Shown here: piece by piece, positions 17,846 to 26,300 of the stretch | How positions within the stretch are numbered: the stretch's first letter is position 1 | Layout of the letters: every line of letters begins with the position of its first letter | DNA from: JAJDUF01 sp965214295 | GTDB lineage: Bacteria; Chloroflexota; UBA11872; UBA12225; JAJDUF01 | DNA: 64,000 nucleotides | Assembly: GCA_965214295.1 (NCBI GenBank) | Contig: OZ243944.1 | Span: forward strand, 62,001-126,000 | Reading direction: 5' to 3' | Notes under the pieces: generated by a model | Told to the model about the DNA's origin: nothing | Databases searched by the model: none | Seen by the model: only the letters and a program-made list of their open reading frames with translations | Program-made: the position numbers and the translations under genes

Positions 17846-18805
17846 TCAGCCGGCGGCTGCGCTGACGGGCGCCGTGCCGTAGACCGGGGTACACCATTCC
17901 GCCGAGCGCGTATGGCAGCCGCGCACGAGGTCGTGGAACAGGTGCTCGATCCGGGTCGTGATGGGGCCGATACCGCCAGTACCGATACGGTAGCCGTCTA
18001 CCGAGCCAACGGGAGTCACCTCCGCTCCCGTCCCACAGTAGAACACCTCGTCTGCGATATACAGCTCGGTGCGGTCCACCTCGCGCTCGGCCACCGGGAT
18101 GTCCAGCTCTTCCGCGCAGAGGCGCAAGAGCGTGCGGCGGGTAATGCTCTCCAGAATGCCGCTCGTCGTACTCGGCGTAATCGCCACGCCGTCGCGGACG
18201 ATGAATAGGCACGACGCCGGCCCCTCGGTGACTTTCCCGTCGGCATTGAGCAGGATCGGCTGGTCGTAGCCGTGCCGGTTGGCCTCGATCAGCGCGATGC
18301 GGCTGTTCTGGTAGTTGGAGATGCACTTGATCCGCGGCGAGAGCGAGTTATCCGAAACGCGCGTCCACGAGCTGACTCCGGCCTTGAGCACGGTCCCGGT
18401 GCCCAAGACGGTATCGAACGGCTTGGTCCAAATCAGTACACTGGTACGACTGTCTTCCAGGGTGCCGAACCAGTCGGCATCGGCATGGTAGGCCAGCGGA
18501 CGAACGTAGACATCGCCACGATGATTGTTGGCCTGCAACACGTCCAAGGCCGCCGCCGCCAAGTCCTGGGGGCTGTACGGGACGGACATGCGCTGCATCT
18601 TCATGGAGTCGGCCAGCCGCTCGAAGTGCTCCAAGAACTGCCAGCCGTAGAGCTGCTCGTGGTCGGCATTCCAGTACGCCTTGATCCCCTCGAACACACC
18701 GCCCATCGTGGACCAGCCCAGGAGACTGACATGTACCGTCGCTTGCTCCCAGGGCAGCAACTCACCATCAAGCCAGAGATACGCCGGACGACCGGAAGTG
18801 CTCAT
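17846..18805 (-). CDS. ilvE: branched-chain amino acid aminotransferase
   Basis: A 319-aa fold-type IV PLP enzyme that interconverts Leu, Ile, Val and their 2-oxo acids. It has the N-terminal LWLDGELLPWEQATVHV, FEGIKAYWN, the PLP-binding lysine in SPRIKCISNYQNS, and the phosphate-binding TEGPASCLFIVRDG and GILESITRRTLLRL segments. EVFYCGTGAEVTPV completes the signature. Length is normal. It stands alone on the minus strand, facing the toxin gene. Confidence 0.92.
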   Translation of the reverse strand: MSTSGRPAYLWLDGELLPWEQATVHVSLLGWSTMGGVFEGIKAYWNADHEQLYGWQFLEHFERLADSMKMQRMSVPYSPQDLAAAALDVLQANNHRGDVYVRPLAYHADADWFGTLEDSRTSVLIWTKPFDTVLGTGTVLKAGVSSWTRVSDNSLSPRIKCISNYQNSRIALIEANRHGYDQPILLNADGKVTEGPASCLFIVRDGVAITPSTTSGILESITRRTLLRLCAEELDIPVAEREVDRTELYIADEVFYCGTGAEVTPVGSVDGYRIGTGGIGPITTRIEHLFHDLVRGCHTRSAEWCTPVYGTAPVSAAAG

Positions 18806-18998
18806 TGTGTACCGCTCCTCTGCTGTTTATCGCGCTATGCCTGCCAGACTGTAGCGAGGTCAGCGCAACCGGTCAAGGAGTCACCGCATTTACGGCCGTC
18901 AAGCGCGGCATCCGGCGGTGCCGCCGCCGGGCGCGGTACACTACCGCCAGCGCGGCGCTAGTGCAGCGATCCCACCTCCACACATGGGAGGTCGTTCC

Positions 18999-19856
18999 AT
19001 GCCCAACGCGATCTACTACAGCGATAACCTGCCGATTCTCGAAGCACTGCCGAGCGAGTCGGTAGACCTGATCTACATTGATCCGCCCTTCAACACCGGC
19101 ACCACACAGATCCGCACCCAACTCAAGACCGTCCGCAGCGAGACCGGCGACCGCACCGGCTTTCAGGGCCGGCGCTACGAGACGACCAGGCGGGGCACCA
19201 AGTCCTTTGCCGATCAGTTCGACGACTACCTCTCCTTCCTCCGGCCGCGCCTGGTCGAAGCCTATCGCGTGCTCACGCCGACCGGCTCGCTCTACTTCCA
19301 CATTGACTACCGCGAAGTCCACTACTGCAAGGTGCTGCTCGATGACATTTTCGGGCGCGAGTGCTTCCTGAACGAGATTATCTGGGCCTACGACTACGGC
19401 GCCCGCACGCGCAAGAAGTGGCCGGCCAAGCACGACAACATCCTGCTCTACGTCAAGGATCCCGGCTGCTACACCTTCAACGTAGAGGACATTGACCGCA
19501 TCCCCTACATGGCACCGGGGCTAGTCGGGCCGGAGAAAGCGGCGAAAGGGAAGCTGCCCACCGATACGTGGTGGCACACGATTGTCAGCCCGAACGGCAA
19601 GGAGAAGACCGGCTACCCGACGCAGAAGCCCCTCGGCATCCTGGAACGGATCATCCGCGCCTCCTCGCACCCCGGCGACGTGGTGCTGGACTTTTTCGCC
19701 GGCAGCGGCACGACCGGCGTCGCCGCAGCCCGGCTCGGCCGCTCATTCATCCTGATCGACAACAACGCGGAGTCCCTGCGCGTCATGCGTGCCCGACTGG
19801 CCGTCTCTCCCGCGACGTTCGTGGAGCGACACAGTCCACACAGCATGACAAGTTAG
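18999..19856 (+). CDS. orphan beta-class DNA methyltransferase
   Basis: A 285-aa protein from ATG 18999, seven nt after GGGAGG. Motif IV IYIDPPFNTG precedes motif I LDFFAGSGTTGVAA, the order of the beta class; DPPF suggests N6-adenine or N4-cytosine methylation. Between them lie the target-recognition stretch and PTQKPLGILERIIRASS (motif X-like). No restriction endonuclease gene is adjacent, so it is an orphan or host-regulatory enzyme. A palindrome and terminator follow 60-90 nt downstream. Confidence 0.88.
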   Translation: MPNAIYYSDNLPILEALPSESVDLIYIDPPFNTGTTQIRTQLKTVRSETGDRTGFQGRRYETTRRGTKSFADQFDDYLSFLRPRLVEAYRVLTPTGSLYFHIDYREVHYCKVLLDDIFGRECFLNEIIWAYDYGARTRKKWPAKHDNILLYVKDPGCYTFNVEDIDRIPYMAPGLVGPEKAAKGKLPTDTWWHTIVSPNGKEKTGYPTQKPLGILERIIRASSHPGDVVLDFFAGSGTTGVAAARLGRSFILIDNNAESLRVMRARLAVSPATFVERHSPHSMTS

Positions 19857-19894
19857 CACCACTGCACTGTTTGCTATCATATGTGGTGTAACCC

Positions 19895-19914
19895 CCGGCA
19901 CGTATACGTGCCGG
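19895..19914. repeat. perfect 20-bp palindrome
   Basis: CCGGCACGTATACGTGCCGG is a perfect dyad immediately before a rho-independent terminator. In RNA it would form a second hairpin; in DNA it could be a protein-binding site. A promoter-like TTAGCA / 16 nt / TATCAT lies just upstream (19853-19880). Confidence 0.6.
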
Positions 19915-19948
19915 ACGGCCAGTTCTTGGGACTGGCCGTTTCTTTTTG
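19915..19948 (+). terminator. rho-independent terminator
   Basis: A perfect 9-bp stem ACGGCCAGT/ACTGGCCGT with a 7-nt loop is followed by TTCTTTTT. It ends transcription from the methyltransferase gene or from the short promoter-like unit just before it. Confidence 0.8.
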
Positions 19949-20154
19949 GTCACTCCCGCCACACACCGCAGCGCGAGGAGCCGCTAGACGGCAGGTGGCC
20001 GATGAGCACCATACGATCCCGGATCACTTCAACGGGCCATTCCTGGCACAGGCACAGTTCCCGACACGTGTCCCCGATGGCCAGGGCGGGTTCATCACCA
20101 AGCCCACCGAATGGCCTTAGCTCCACCCGTGTCGCGCAGAGGTAGGAGAGGCTC

Positions 20155-20385
20155 GTGATCTACTTTCTGCTCAGTACCACCTCCGGCACTTTGCTAGCTG
20201 ATTTCGATACCGAGGAAACAGCGCTGCAGGTTGTGGCCGCCCAGGTCGCCCGGGATAACCGGGCCTTCGCAGCGAGCTTGGCTCTCGGCGCTGAAGATGA
20301 AGACGGGGAAATCCATGCCCTTGCCCAAGGCGGAGCGCTCATCGCACGTGCTCTCGCGGCCGCAGCGGACCGCGTCGCGGTGTAG
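20155..20385 (+). CDS. small acidic protein, tandem copy 1
   Basis: A 76-aa protein of unknown function beginning MIYFLLSTTSGTLLADFDTEETAL, from GTG 20155 with GGTAGGAG at good spacing. The fold looks like a short beta-hairpin followed by helices. Its last 16 residues (ALIARALAAAADRVAV) are identical to those of the next gene, and the identity at DNA level extends past the stop codon, so the two arose by recent duplication or gene conversion. Similar ~80-aa MIYELWD-type proteins occur in other bacteria, without known role. Confidence 0.65.
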   Translation: MIYFLLSTTSGTLLADFDTEETALQVVAAQVARDNRAFAASLALGAEDEDGEIHALAQGGALIARALAAAADRVAV

Positions 20386-20411
20386 CGTGCCACGGGAGGT
20401 ATACTAGGGTT

Positions 20412-20660
20412 ATGATCTATGAGTTGTGGTCCGGAGCGTCGGCCAACCTCCTCGCCGACTTTGATCCCGAAGCGGAGGCCCTGCAGACCATCGCGGATAC
20501 GATTGCCGAGCGCGGTCGCGTGGCAGCGGAGGACCTGGGCCTGTTGGCTGTAGACGAAACCAAGTCCGACGATGACGAGTCGGCAGTGATCTTCCTCGCC
20601 GAGGGCGAAGCGCTCATCGCACGTGCTCTCGCGGCCGCAGCGGATCGTGTCGCAGTGTAG
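20412..20660 (+). CDS. small acidic protein, tandem copy 2
   Basis: An 82-aa paralogue of the preceding gene: MIYELWSGASANLLADFDPEAEAL at the start, a more acidic centre (DETKSDDDESA), and the same final 16 residues. Only 26 nt separate the two genes, so they are probably co-transcribed. The N-terminal halves have diverged far more than the C-terminal ends. No function known; no catalytic or metal-binding motif is visible. Confidence 0.65.
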   Translation: MIYELWSGASANLLADFDPEAEALQTIADTIAERGRVAAEDLGLLAVDETKSDDDESAVIFLAEGEALIARALAAAADRVAV

Positions 20661-20738
20661 CGTGCCACCGGAATGAGAGCCATGCTCCCTCTCCCCGTGG
20701 GAGAGGGTTGGGGTGAGGGCAGCCGGGGATTAGGCTGC

Positions 20739-21689
20739 CTAGCCCGCGAGGCGGCGCAGCGCCGCCAGGTTGGGCGCATCCGGCCCCTTCTTGTCGAAGC
20801 CCGGCACTTCCAGGACGAACGGGAGTCCCCGCAACGCCGGGTGGGCGAGCACCGCTGCAAAATCCGTCTCGCCAATCGTGCCGCAGCCGATGTTTTCGTG
20901 GCGGTCGCGGTTCGTGCCGAACGGCACCTTGGAATCGTTGGCATGCACCAAGCGCAGCCGCGACAGTCCCACCGTCTGCTCGCAGACTGCCACCGTCTCT
21001 TCGAGCGAGGCGGTCTGTCGCACGACGGTACGGCGCGACTTCTTGGGCGGCGCTGCGTCGGTCGCCGCCGGCGCCCCGGCCGACTGGTGGGCGCGGGGCG
21101 TCAAGCTGTAGCCGGCGGCGTGCATGTGGCACGTGTCGAGGCAGATGCCCACCCGGGGATCGTGATCGAGGCGCTCCAGCAGCCCGGCTAGCTCCTCGAA
21201 CGTGCGCCCGAGGGTGGTGCCTTGACCGGCGCACGTCTCCAGCAGCAGCTCGACCGCACCGGCATCGTCTGCGGTCGCATCGAGACACTGACGCAGCGCC
21301 CCGGCCGCGCGATCCAACGCTTCAGGCACCGATTGACCCTTGGCCGCGCCAGGATGAATCACGATTCCCGATACGCCCAAGCGCGCCGCAATGCGGAACT
21401 CGTCGGTCAGTGCATTAAGACTGTTCCGGTAGATACGCTCATCGAGGGACGCAAAGTTCATCAAGTAGATGCCGTGGATGAAGGCCGGGCCAAGCTCGCG
21501 CTCCGCACACGCGGCGCGAAACTTGCCCACTGCCGCGTCCTTGTGGTTGGGCGTGCGCCAGCCGGAGGGGCTACGGGCAAAGAGCTGAATTGGTCCGGCG
21601 CGCAGGCCGATCCGGTCGGCATGGGCGCTGGCCTTGTTCACGCCACCATTGAGGTGTGCGCCAATCCGGACATGCTCACGTGCTGCCAT
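20739..21689 (-). CDS. nfo: endonuclease IV (AP endonuclease)
   Basis: A 316-aa TIM-barrel DNA-repair nuclease cutting 5' of abasic sites with three zinc ions. It starts RIGAHLNGGVNKASAHA and has the family signatures VIHPGAAKG, LLLETCAGQG, ICLDTCHMHAAGY, LVHANDSK and DRHENIGCGTIG carrying the His/Glu/Asp ligands, and ends FVLEVPGF. An extra ~35-residue Ala/Pro/Lys-rich segment follows the DTCH motif, making the protein longer than the usual ~280. It sits alone on the minus strand. Confidence 0.92.
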   Translation of the reverse strand: MAAREHVRIGAHLNGGVNKASAHADRIGLRAGPIQLFARSPSGWRTPNHKDAAVGKFRAACAERELGPAFIHGIYLMNFASLDERIYRNSLNALTDEFRIAARLGVSGIVIHPGAAKGQSVPEALDRAAGALRQCLDATADDAGAVELLLETCAGQGTTLGRTFEELAGLLERLDHDPRVGICLDTCHMHAAGYSLTPRAHQSAGAPAATDAAPPKKSRRTVVRQTASLEETVAVCEQTVGLSRLRLVHANDSKVPFGTNRDRHENIGCGTIGETDFAAVLAHPALRGLPFVLEVPGFDKKGPDAPNLAALRRLAG

Positions 21690-21810
21690 CTTTCGTCATC
21701 CCCTCAGTGCGGCGCGGCAGCGGCGCGCTCCCCGCCTGGGCAACGGCGCTGCTCAGTTCCCTAACGGGCAATCGGAGCGCCGGTAGCGGGCGGACAAGCG
21801 CAACGTGATG

Positions 21811-22032
21811 CTACCCGCCGGTAAACAGGTCCAGGACGTTGCCGAGCGTCGAGGTGTCGCCCTTATACAGCTCGGTGTAACCGCAGTCCTGGCACGATAC
21901 GGTCATGAATTTCTTGTTCTGCACGTCGAATATCTTGGCCAGATTGCCGCCCGTGGCCCGGAATTCGTCCGTTTCGTAGTCGTTACTGCCGCACTTGGCA
22001 CAGACGTAGGCGGTTTGTCCGGGAGTGCTCAT
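21811..22032 (-). CDS. small zinc-ribbon protein
   Basis: A 73-aa protein with two CxxC pairs (CAKCGS and CQDCGY) 30 residues apart, forming a rubredoxin-like zinc ribbon, plus FDVQNKKFMTVSC between them and a TLGNVLDLFTGG tail. Homologues with ATGG....IFDVQN-type cores are widespread and described only as zinc-ribbon domain proteins. It lies just downstream of the predicted tracrRNA terminator on the same strand but has its own start with AGGAGG upstream. Confidence 0.75.
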   Translation of the reverse strand: MSTPGQTAYVCAKCGSNDYETDEFRATGGNLAKIFDVQNKKFMTVSCQDCGYTELYKGDTSTLGNVLDLFTGG

Positions 22033-22111
22033 GTGGGTTTATCCTCCTATAGGGAGTCTAGCCGCTAGGAGGCTGGGGACCAAAGCTGGCGGGAAACGTG
22101 CCGCCGGGAGG

Positions 22112-22145
22112 AAAGCAGAAAGCCGCCACCCCGCAGGATGGCGGC
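22112..22145 (-). terminator. rho-independent terminator of the tracrRNA
   Basis: Read on the minus strand, GCCGCCA-(10 nt)-TGGCGGC is followed by TTTCTGCTTT. A second, weaker hairpin CCGT-CCT-ACGG lies about 20 nt upstream in the transcript. Confidence 0.75.
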
Positions 22146-22271
22146 GCATCTGGACCCCGCCCCGTAGGACGGCAGTGCATTTGGTGGACTTTTAACCTTG
22201 TTAACGGTTGGTAGTGCCGCTGGAGCGACACATCCCTAACTCCCCGCTCTCCCATCGGCACCACTGCTGCC
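22112..22271 (-). ncRNA. predicted tracrRNA of the type II-C CRISPR system
   Basis: Minus-strand positions 22265-22238 pair with the 36-nt CRISPR repeat over about 25 bp (one 2-nt internal mismatch, G-U pairs allowed): the anti-repeat. A 7-bp hairpin GTGTCGC-TCCA-GCGGCAC follows (22231-22214), then CAACCGTTAAC (22210-22200), which can pair with the 5' end of the repeat, then a small AACC/GGTT hairpin (22209-22194) and a terminator. With the promoter just upstream, all parts of a ~160-nt tracrRNA are present. The exact 5' end is inferred. A plus-strand transcript could also base-pair but lacks a comparable terminator. Confidence 0.75.
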
Positions 22272-22277
22272 GGGCAG

Positions 22278-22306
22278 ACTTTAGCACAGGTCCACCCTAG
22301 CGGCAA
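22278..22306 (-). promoter_or_regulatory. predicted promoter of the tracrRNA
   Basis: On the minus strand TTGCCG (22306-22301) and TAAAGT (22283-22278) are separated by exactly 17 nt, placing the start near 22271, right before the anti-repeat. Confidence 0.6.
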
Positions 22307-22351
22307 GCACGGTAGTAGCTGGCAAAAACGGCGCCGCGCCCCCTGTTCCGG

Positions 22352-22530
22352 GTGTGCCGGAGACAATTTCCCGCCCCAGGAGCAACCACAACTACCAGAG
22401 AGGAACCTGGCTGCTAGTCCTGCCATCTAGTGTAGCCGATGGGAGAACGGGGAGCAACCGCAACTTTGCCGCCGCTCGTGAGTGGGCGATTGAGAGTGTA
22501 GCCGATGGGAGAACGGGGAGCAACCGCAAC
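22352..22530 (-). CRISPR. minimal type II-C CRISPR array (two perfect repeats, one spacer, one degenerate end repeat)
   Basis: Two identical 36-nt repeats lie at 22429-22464 and 22495-22530, separated by a 30-nt spacer (22465-22494). A degenerate copy at 22352-22392 keeps both ends of the repeat but has a diverged, 5-nt longer middle; 36 nt separate it from the first perfect repeat. Read on the minus strand the repeat starts GTTGCGGTTGCTCCCC and ends CGGCTACACT, the GTTG...GCTAC pattern of type II-C repeats. TTGCTC and TACACT within it are 17 nt apart, so each repeat carries its own promoter, as known in Neisseria II-C arrays. Confidence 0.88.
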
Positions 22531-22532
22531 CA

Positions 22533-22802
22533 CTAAAACAGCTTGATCCACGCAGCCGCAGCAGCAACGGCCGCGATCACCACACCGGCCAGGGCTACAC
22601 TGGCTAGGATCAGTTTCCACGTCAGCGCATTGATTGCGCGTTCCAGGTCCGCCTTGGTCGCCAGATGCGGCAGGTGTGCTTGCACCGCCGCTAGGCCAAC
22701 TTCCAACTGCCCCAGACGGCCTTCTACCTTGTCTAGGCGGTCGTCTACTCGCGTGTGCCAGCCCACGTCCGCGGCCGTTTCCGGTTCCGTCTCGGTAATC
22801 AT
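22533..22802 (-). CDS. coiled-coil protein with C-terminal membrane helix (copy A)
   Basis: An 89-aa protein (ATG 22802, preceded by GAGGGA; GTG one codon earlier is possible). Residues ~15-50 form heptads (RVDDRLDKVEGRLGQLEVGL), then LPHLATKADLERAINALTWKL and a ~22-residue hydrophobic C-terminal helix. It resembles DUF1640/Bdr-like tail-anchored coiled-coil proteins. Copies B (22821-23129) and C (27950-28498) share the ATKAD...TWKL core. Its stop codon is 2 nt from the CRISPR repeat at 22495-22530. Function unknown. Confidence 0.75.
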   Translation of the reverse strand: MITETEPETAADVGWHTRVDDRLDKVEGRLGQLEVGLAAVQAHLPHLATKADLERAINALTWKLILASVALAGVVIAAVAAAAAWIKLF

Positions 22803-22820
22803 CACGCTTCCCTCACGCTA

Positions 22821-23129
22821 CTAGCCAGCCAACCAACGCAGGAACGCCGCCAGTGCCGCGCCCCCGGCTACCAAGATCGCCGTCAGTTTCCAGGTCAACG
22901 CATTGATGGCACGTTCCATGTTCGCGTGGAGTTGTGCCACATCGGCTTTCGTGGCGAGGTGCGGCAGCGTCGAGTCGAAACGCGCCTCCATCCGATCCAG
23001 GCGTGTATTCAAGCGCCCCACGTCAGCGGTCAGGGTATCCAGCCGGTCGTCGACTCGAGCGCGCCAGGCCACCGTCGCCGCATCCGGGTCCGCCCATGCT
23101 GGCGTTGATGCCGCCTCGGTAGCCGTCAT
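22821..23129 (-). CDS. coiled-coil protein with C-terminal membrane helix (copy B)
   Basis: A 102-aa paralogue of copy A: WRARVDDRLDTLTADVGRLNTRLDRMEARF heptads, LPHLATKADVAQLHANMERAINALTWKL, and a C-terminal membrane segment. It is 18 nt upstream of copy A on the same strand, so the pair is probably one operon. A degenerate CRISPR repeat containing TTGCCC and TACACT lies about 107 nt before its start and may drive it. Predicted to sit in the inner membrane with the coiled coil in the cytoplasm. Confidence 0.75.
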   Translation of the reverse strand: MTATEAASTPAWADPDAATVAWRARVDDRLDTLTADVGRLNTRLDRMEARFDSTLPHLATKADVAQLHANMERAINALTWKLTAILVAGGAALAAFLRWLAG

Positions 23130-23235
23130 GCTCCCATACCTCTCTCAGCCGCCACCCGTCACGTCAACCAGGTCAGCACGCGGCGCCCGTACCATAGCAA
23201 ATCAACGCCGCCGGAGAGTCCGGTACCGCCCGGAA

Positions 23236-23269
23236 AGTGTAGCCGACGGGAGCGGGGGGCAACCGGCAT
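23236..23269 (-). repeat. solitary degenerate CRISPR repeat R3, upstream of cas9
   Basis: AGTGTAGCCGA matches the array repeat except one base, then GGGAGCGGGG and GCAACCG follow with a 2-nt deletion and a few substitutions. On the minus strand it retains TTGCCC and TACACT, 15 nt apart. It lies between the copy A/B genes and the cas9 promoter. Confidence 0.75.
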
Positions 23270-23326
23270 AGGTCAGTTGCCTCCCAACCCTTTGCATAGT
23301 ATGATACTCCCTCACAGGTTATGCAA
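23254..23326 (+). promoter_or_regulatory. cas9 promoter with hairpin and operator-like dyad
   Basis: TTGCCT (23277-23282), 17 nt, TATGAT (23300-23305) forms a sigma70-like promoter for cas9. A 10-bp inverted repeat GGGGGGCAAC/GTTGCCTCCC (23254-23263 and 23276-23285, one G-T) overlaps the -35 box, and TTGCATA/TATGCAA (23292-23298, 23320-23326) brackets the -10 box, suggesting repressor binding. AAGGAGG at 23333-23339 is the ribosome-binding site. Confidence 0.6.
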
Positions 23327-23345
23327 CCACACAAGGAGGGACTGT

Positions 23346-26300
23346 ATGCGCTACCGTCTGGGGCTTGATCTCGGGACGAACTCCATCGGCTGGGCCGCCG
23401 TCACACTTGACGCGGACGACCAGCCCTGCGGGGTGCTGGACATGGGCGTCCGCGTCTTCCCGGACGGACGTGATCCCCAATCGCAAACCTCGAACGCAGC
23501 GACCCGGCGTGTCGCGCGCGGCCAACGCCGGCGCCGCGACCGCTACCTACAGCGACGGACTGACCTGGTGCAGGCACTCATCGCTTGCGGTCTCATGCCA
23601 GCGGATAAAGACGCGCGCAAGCAGCTGGCCAAGCTCGATCCCTACACGCTCCGCGCTACGGCCCTCGACCAGCCGCTTCAGCCCGATGAGCTAGGACGTG
23701 CGATTTTCCATCTCGACCAGCGGCGCGGCTTCAAGTCCAATCGCAAGGCGAGCGGCGATGACGACAGTGCAGCCAAGCAGATCGGTCCGAAGATCGAGGG
23801 ACTTAGTAAGTCCATTGCGGAGAGCGGCGCGCGCACGCTGGGCGAATTCCTGGCGCGGCAATTGAAGCAAGGCCAAACGGCACGTTTCCGGCCTGGTGTG
23901 GAATTCTACCCGGATCGAGTCATGTATGAGGCCGAGTTTGCGGCGATCCGAGAGGTGCAGGAGTCGCACCAGGCATTGTCTCCGGACCAATGGAACACTT
24001 TGCACGACATCATCTTCTTCCAGCGACCACTGCGACCGGTCGAGCCGGGCTGGTGCCGGTTCGAGCACGGTGAGAAGCGCGCCGCCAAAGCCTTGCCGGT
24101 CTTCCAGGAGTTCCGCATGTTGCTGGAGATCAGCAACATGAAACTCCAGGTTGGCAGCGAGGACCGGCGACTGGATGCCGGCGAGCGGGAACGCGCCCTG
24201 CAACGGCTGCGCGCTGGCCAGGACATCAACCTGAAGAAGCCGGTAAAGGCGCTGGGCCTGCCGTCGGGTGCGACCTTCAACCTGAGCCGTGGGGGCCGGA
24301 CCATAGTCAAGGGTGACGAGGCTACTGCCCGCCTCATAGAGAAGAAAGAGAGGGGGAAGAAAAAGCAAGCGCTGTTCGGCAAACGCTGGCTGACGCGCTC
24401 CCTCGACGAGCGCAATGAGATCGTGCGGTTTCTGATCAAAACGGAGGACCCGGCGGAAGTCCACCGGAAGGCGATGGCGGATTGGGGGCTGACCGACGAG
24501 CAGGCCAAAGCCGTCTCGGAAGTTGCACTGCCGAGCGGCTACGGCGACCTGAGTGAAAAGGCCATCGGAAAGCTGCTCTCCCACTTGGAGGCCGGACTGG
24601 GTTATTCGGAAGCCGTCATCGCCGCCGGCTATCCCCATCACTCCGACTTCCGCAACACCGAGGCGCACGCCCGGCTGCCCTACTACGGCGCCGTGCTCGA
24701 ACGCGACGCGGTCGGCGCGGACCCCACGAAAGACCCGCAGGTAGACGGCGAGGTAGCCCGCTACGGCCGGTTCCCCAACCCCACCGTCCACATCGGCCTG
24801 AACCAGCTCCGGCGCGTCGTCAACCGGCTCATCGCCGTCTACGGCAAGCCGGAGGAGATCGTCGTCGAGGTCGGCCGCGACTTGAAGGCGAACAAGGAGG
24901 ACCGCGACCGTTACCGGAAGCAGCAAAGGGAAGGCCGGGAGCGCAACGAGCGGTACAAGGAGCAGCTCGAGTCGGCCGGGGGGGACAATACGCCCGATAT
25001 GCGCCTCAAGCTTCGCCTGTGGGAGGAGCAGGGCGAGCCACCAGCCCGCCGCTGCCCGTACACCGGCAAGACACTCTCTTTCGAGATGGTGGTTTCCGAG
25101 CGGACCCAGATAGACCATATCCTGCCGTTTTCCCGGACGTTGCACGATTCACGAGCGAATATGGTCGTCTGCGTCGCCGCCGCCAACCAAGTCAAAGGCA
25201 ACCGAGCACCCTACGAGGCCTTCGGTCACAGCCCGCCGGGGTATGACTACGAGGCCATTCTGGCTCGCGCCGCCAAGCTGCCGGGCAACAAGCGCTGGCG
25301 CTTCCAGCCGGACGCGATGGAGCAGTTCGAGGACGAACGTGACTTCCTCGACCGCCAGCTGAACGAGACGCGCTACCTCTCCCGGACTGCCCGCACTTAC
25401 CTGGCCTACCTCTACGACGAGCAGACCGAGGGCCGAGTGCGGGTGCGTGCCATCCCCGGTCACATGACCGCGCTGTTGCGGCGCGGCTGGGGTCTGGAAG
25501 GGATACTGCGCGATTCCAAGGACGGTGAACCGTCGCGCAAGCAGCGTGACGACCACCGCCACCACGCTATCGACGCCTTCGTCGTCGCGAACACGACGCA
25601 AGGATTGCTCCAGCGGTTCGCCCGCGCCGCCGCGTCCCAGTATGACCGCATAAACAGGCTGGATGCGGTAGCAGGTAAGGCGTCCCCATGGGCAGGGTTT
25701 GACCGCCGCCAACTGCAACCATACCTTGATCGCCTAGTCGTCTCTTATAAGAGAGATCGGGGCACGCGCGGCACCGCCGGCCGGACCACCGGCCAGCTGC
25801 ACAACGAGACGGCCTACGGGTTTATCGAGGCACCGACCGGCGATGTCCCGTCCGAAGTCGTGACCCGCAGGGAGCTTGCGACTGGAGCTACCGGATGGCC
25901 CAAGACGCGCAAACACCTGGAGTCCGTGCGGGACGACGCATTGCGGGCAGCACTGCTGGCGCTCTGGGATCGGGTCAAGGCGGAAGGCAAGAAGCCGGCC
26001 GAATTCGTTGAGCGAGCGGCCAATGACGGTGTGCTGCTCAATGGCCAGCGCCAGCGCGTGCGGCGGGTGCGCGTGGTCGAAAACCTGCGCGTCATACCGA
26101 TCAAGGACCACGCCGGCAAGCCGTACAAGGGCTATATGCCGGACAGCAATGAGTTCGTCCACGTGTGGCGGATGCGCGACAGAAGCTGGAAGCTGGTCGT
26201 CGTGTCCACGTTCGAGGCCAATCAATCCGGCTTCGATATCGAGGATATCGAGCGGTTCCGCCCCACATCTTCCAGAGGTCCCTACCGGGGAAAACCTGAC

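Noticed and set aside
19881..20120. Possible 79-codon gene after the methyltransferase
   Set aside because: Its first third would run through the palindrome and terminator. A shorter 41-codon version from GTG 19995 lacks a ribosome-binding site and any recognisable family.
22238..22392. tracrRNA on the plus strand with the array also transcribed on the plus strand
   Set aside because: The repeat could pair in that direction and a small CTGC/GCAG hairpin follows, but no clear terminator or promoter is seen. The minus strand has promoter, terminator and the typical GTTG repeat start.
23691..25145. Long open frame (484 codons) antisense to cas9
   Set aside because: A shadow of the GC-rich cas9 codon pattern; no protein family likeness and no ribosome-binding site.
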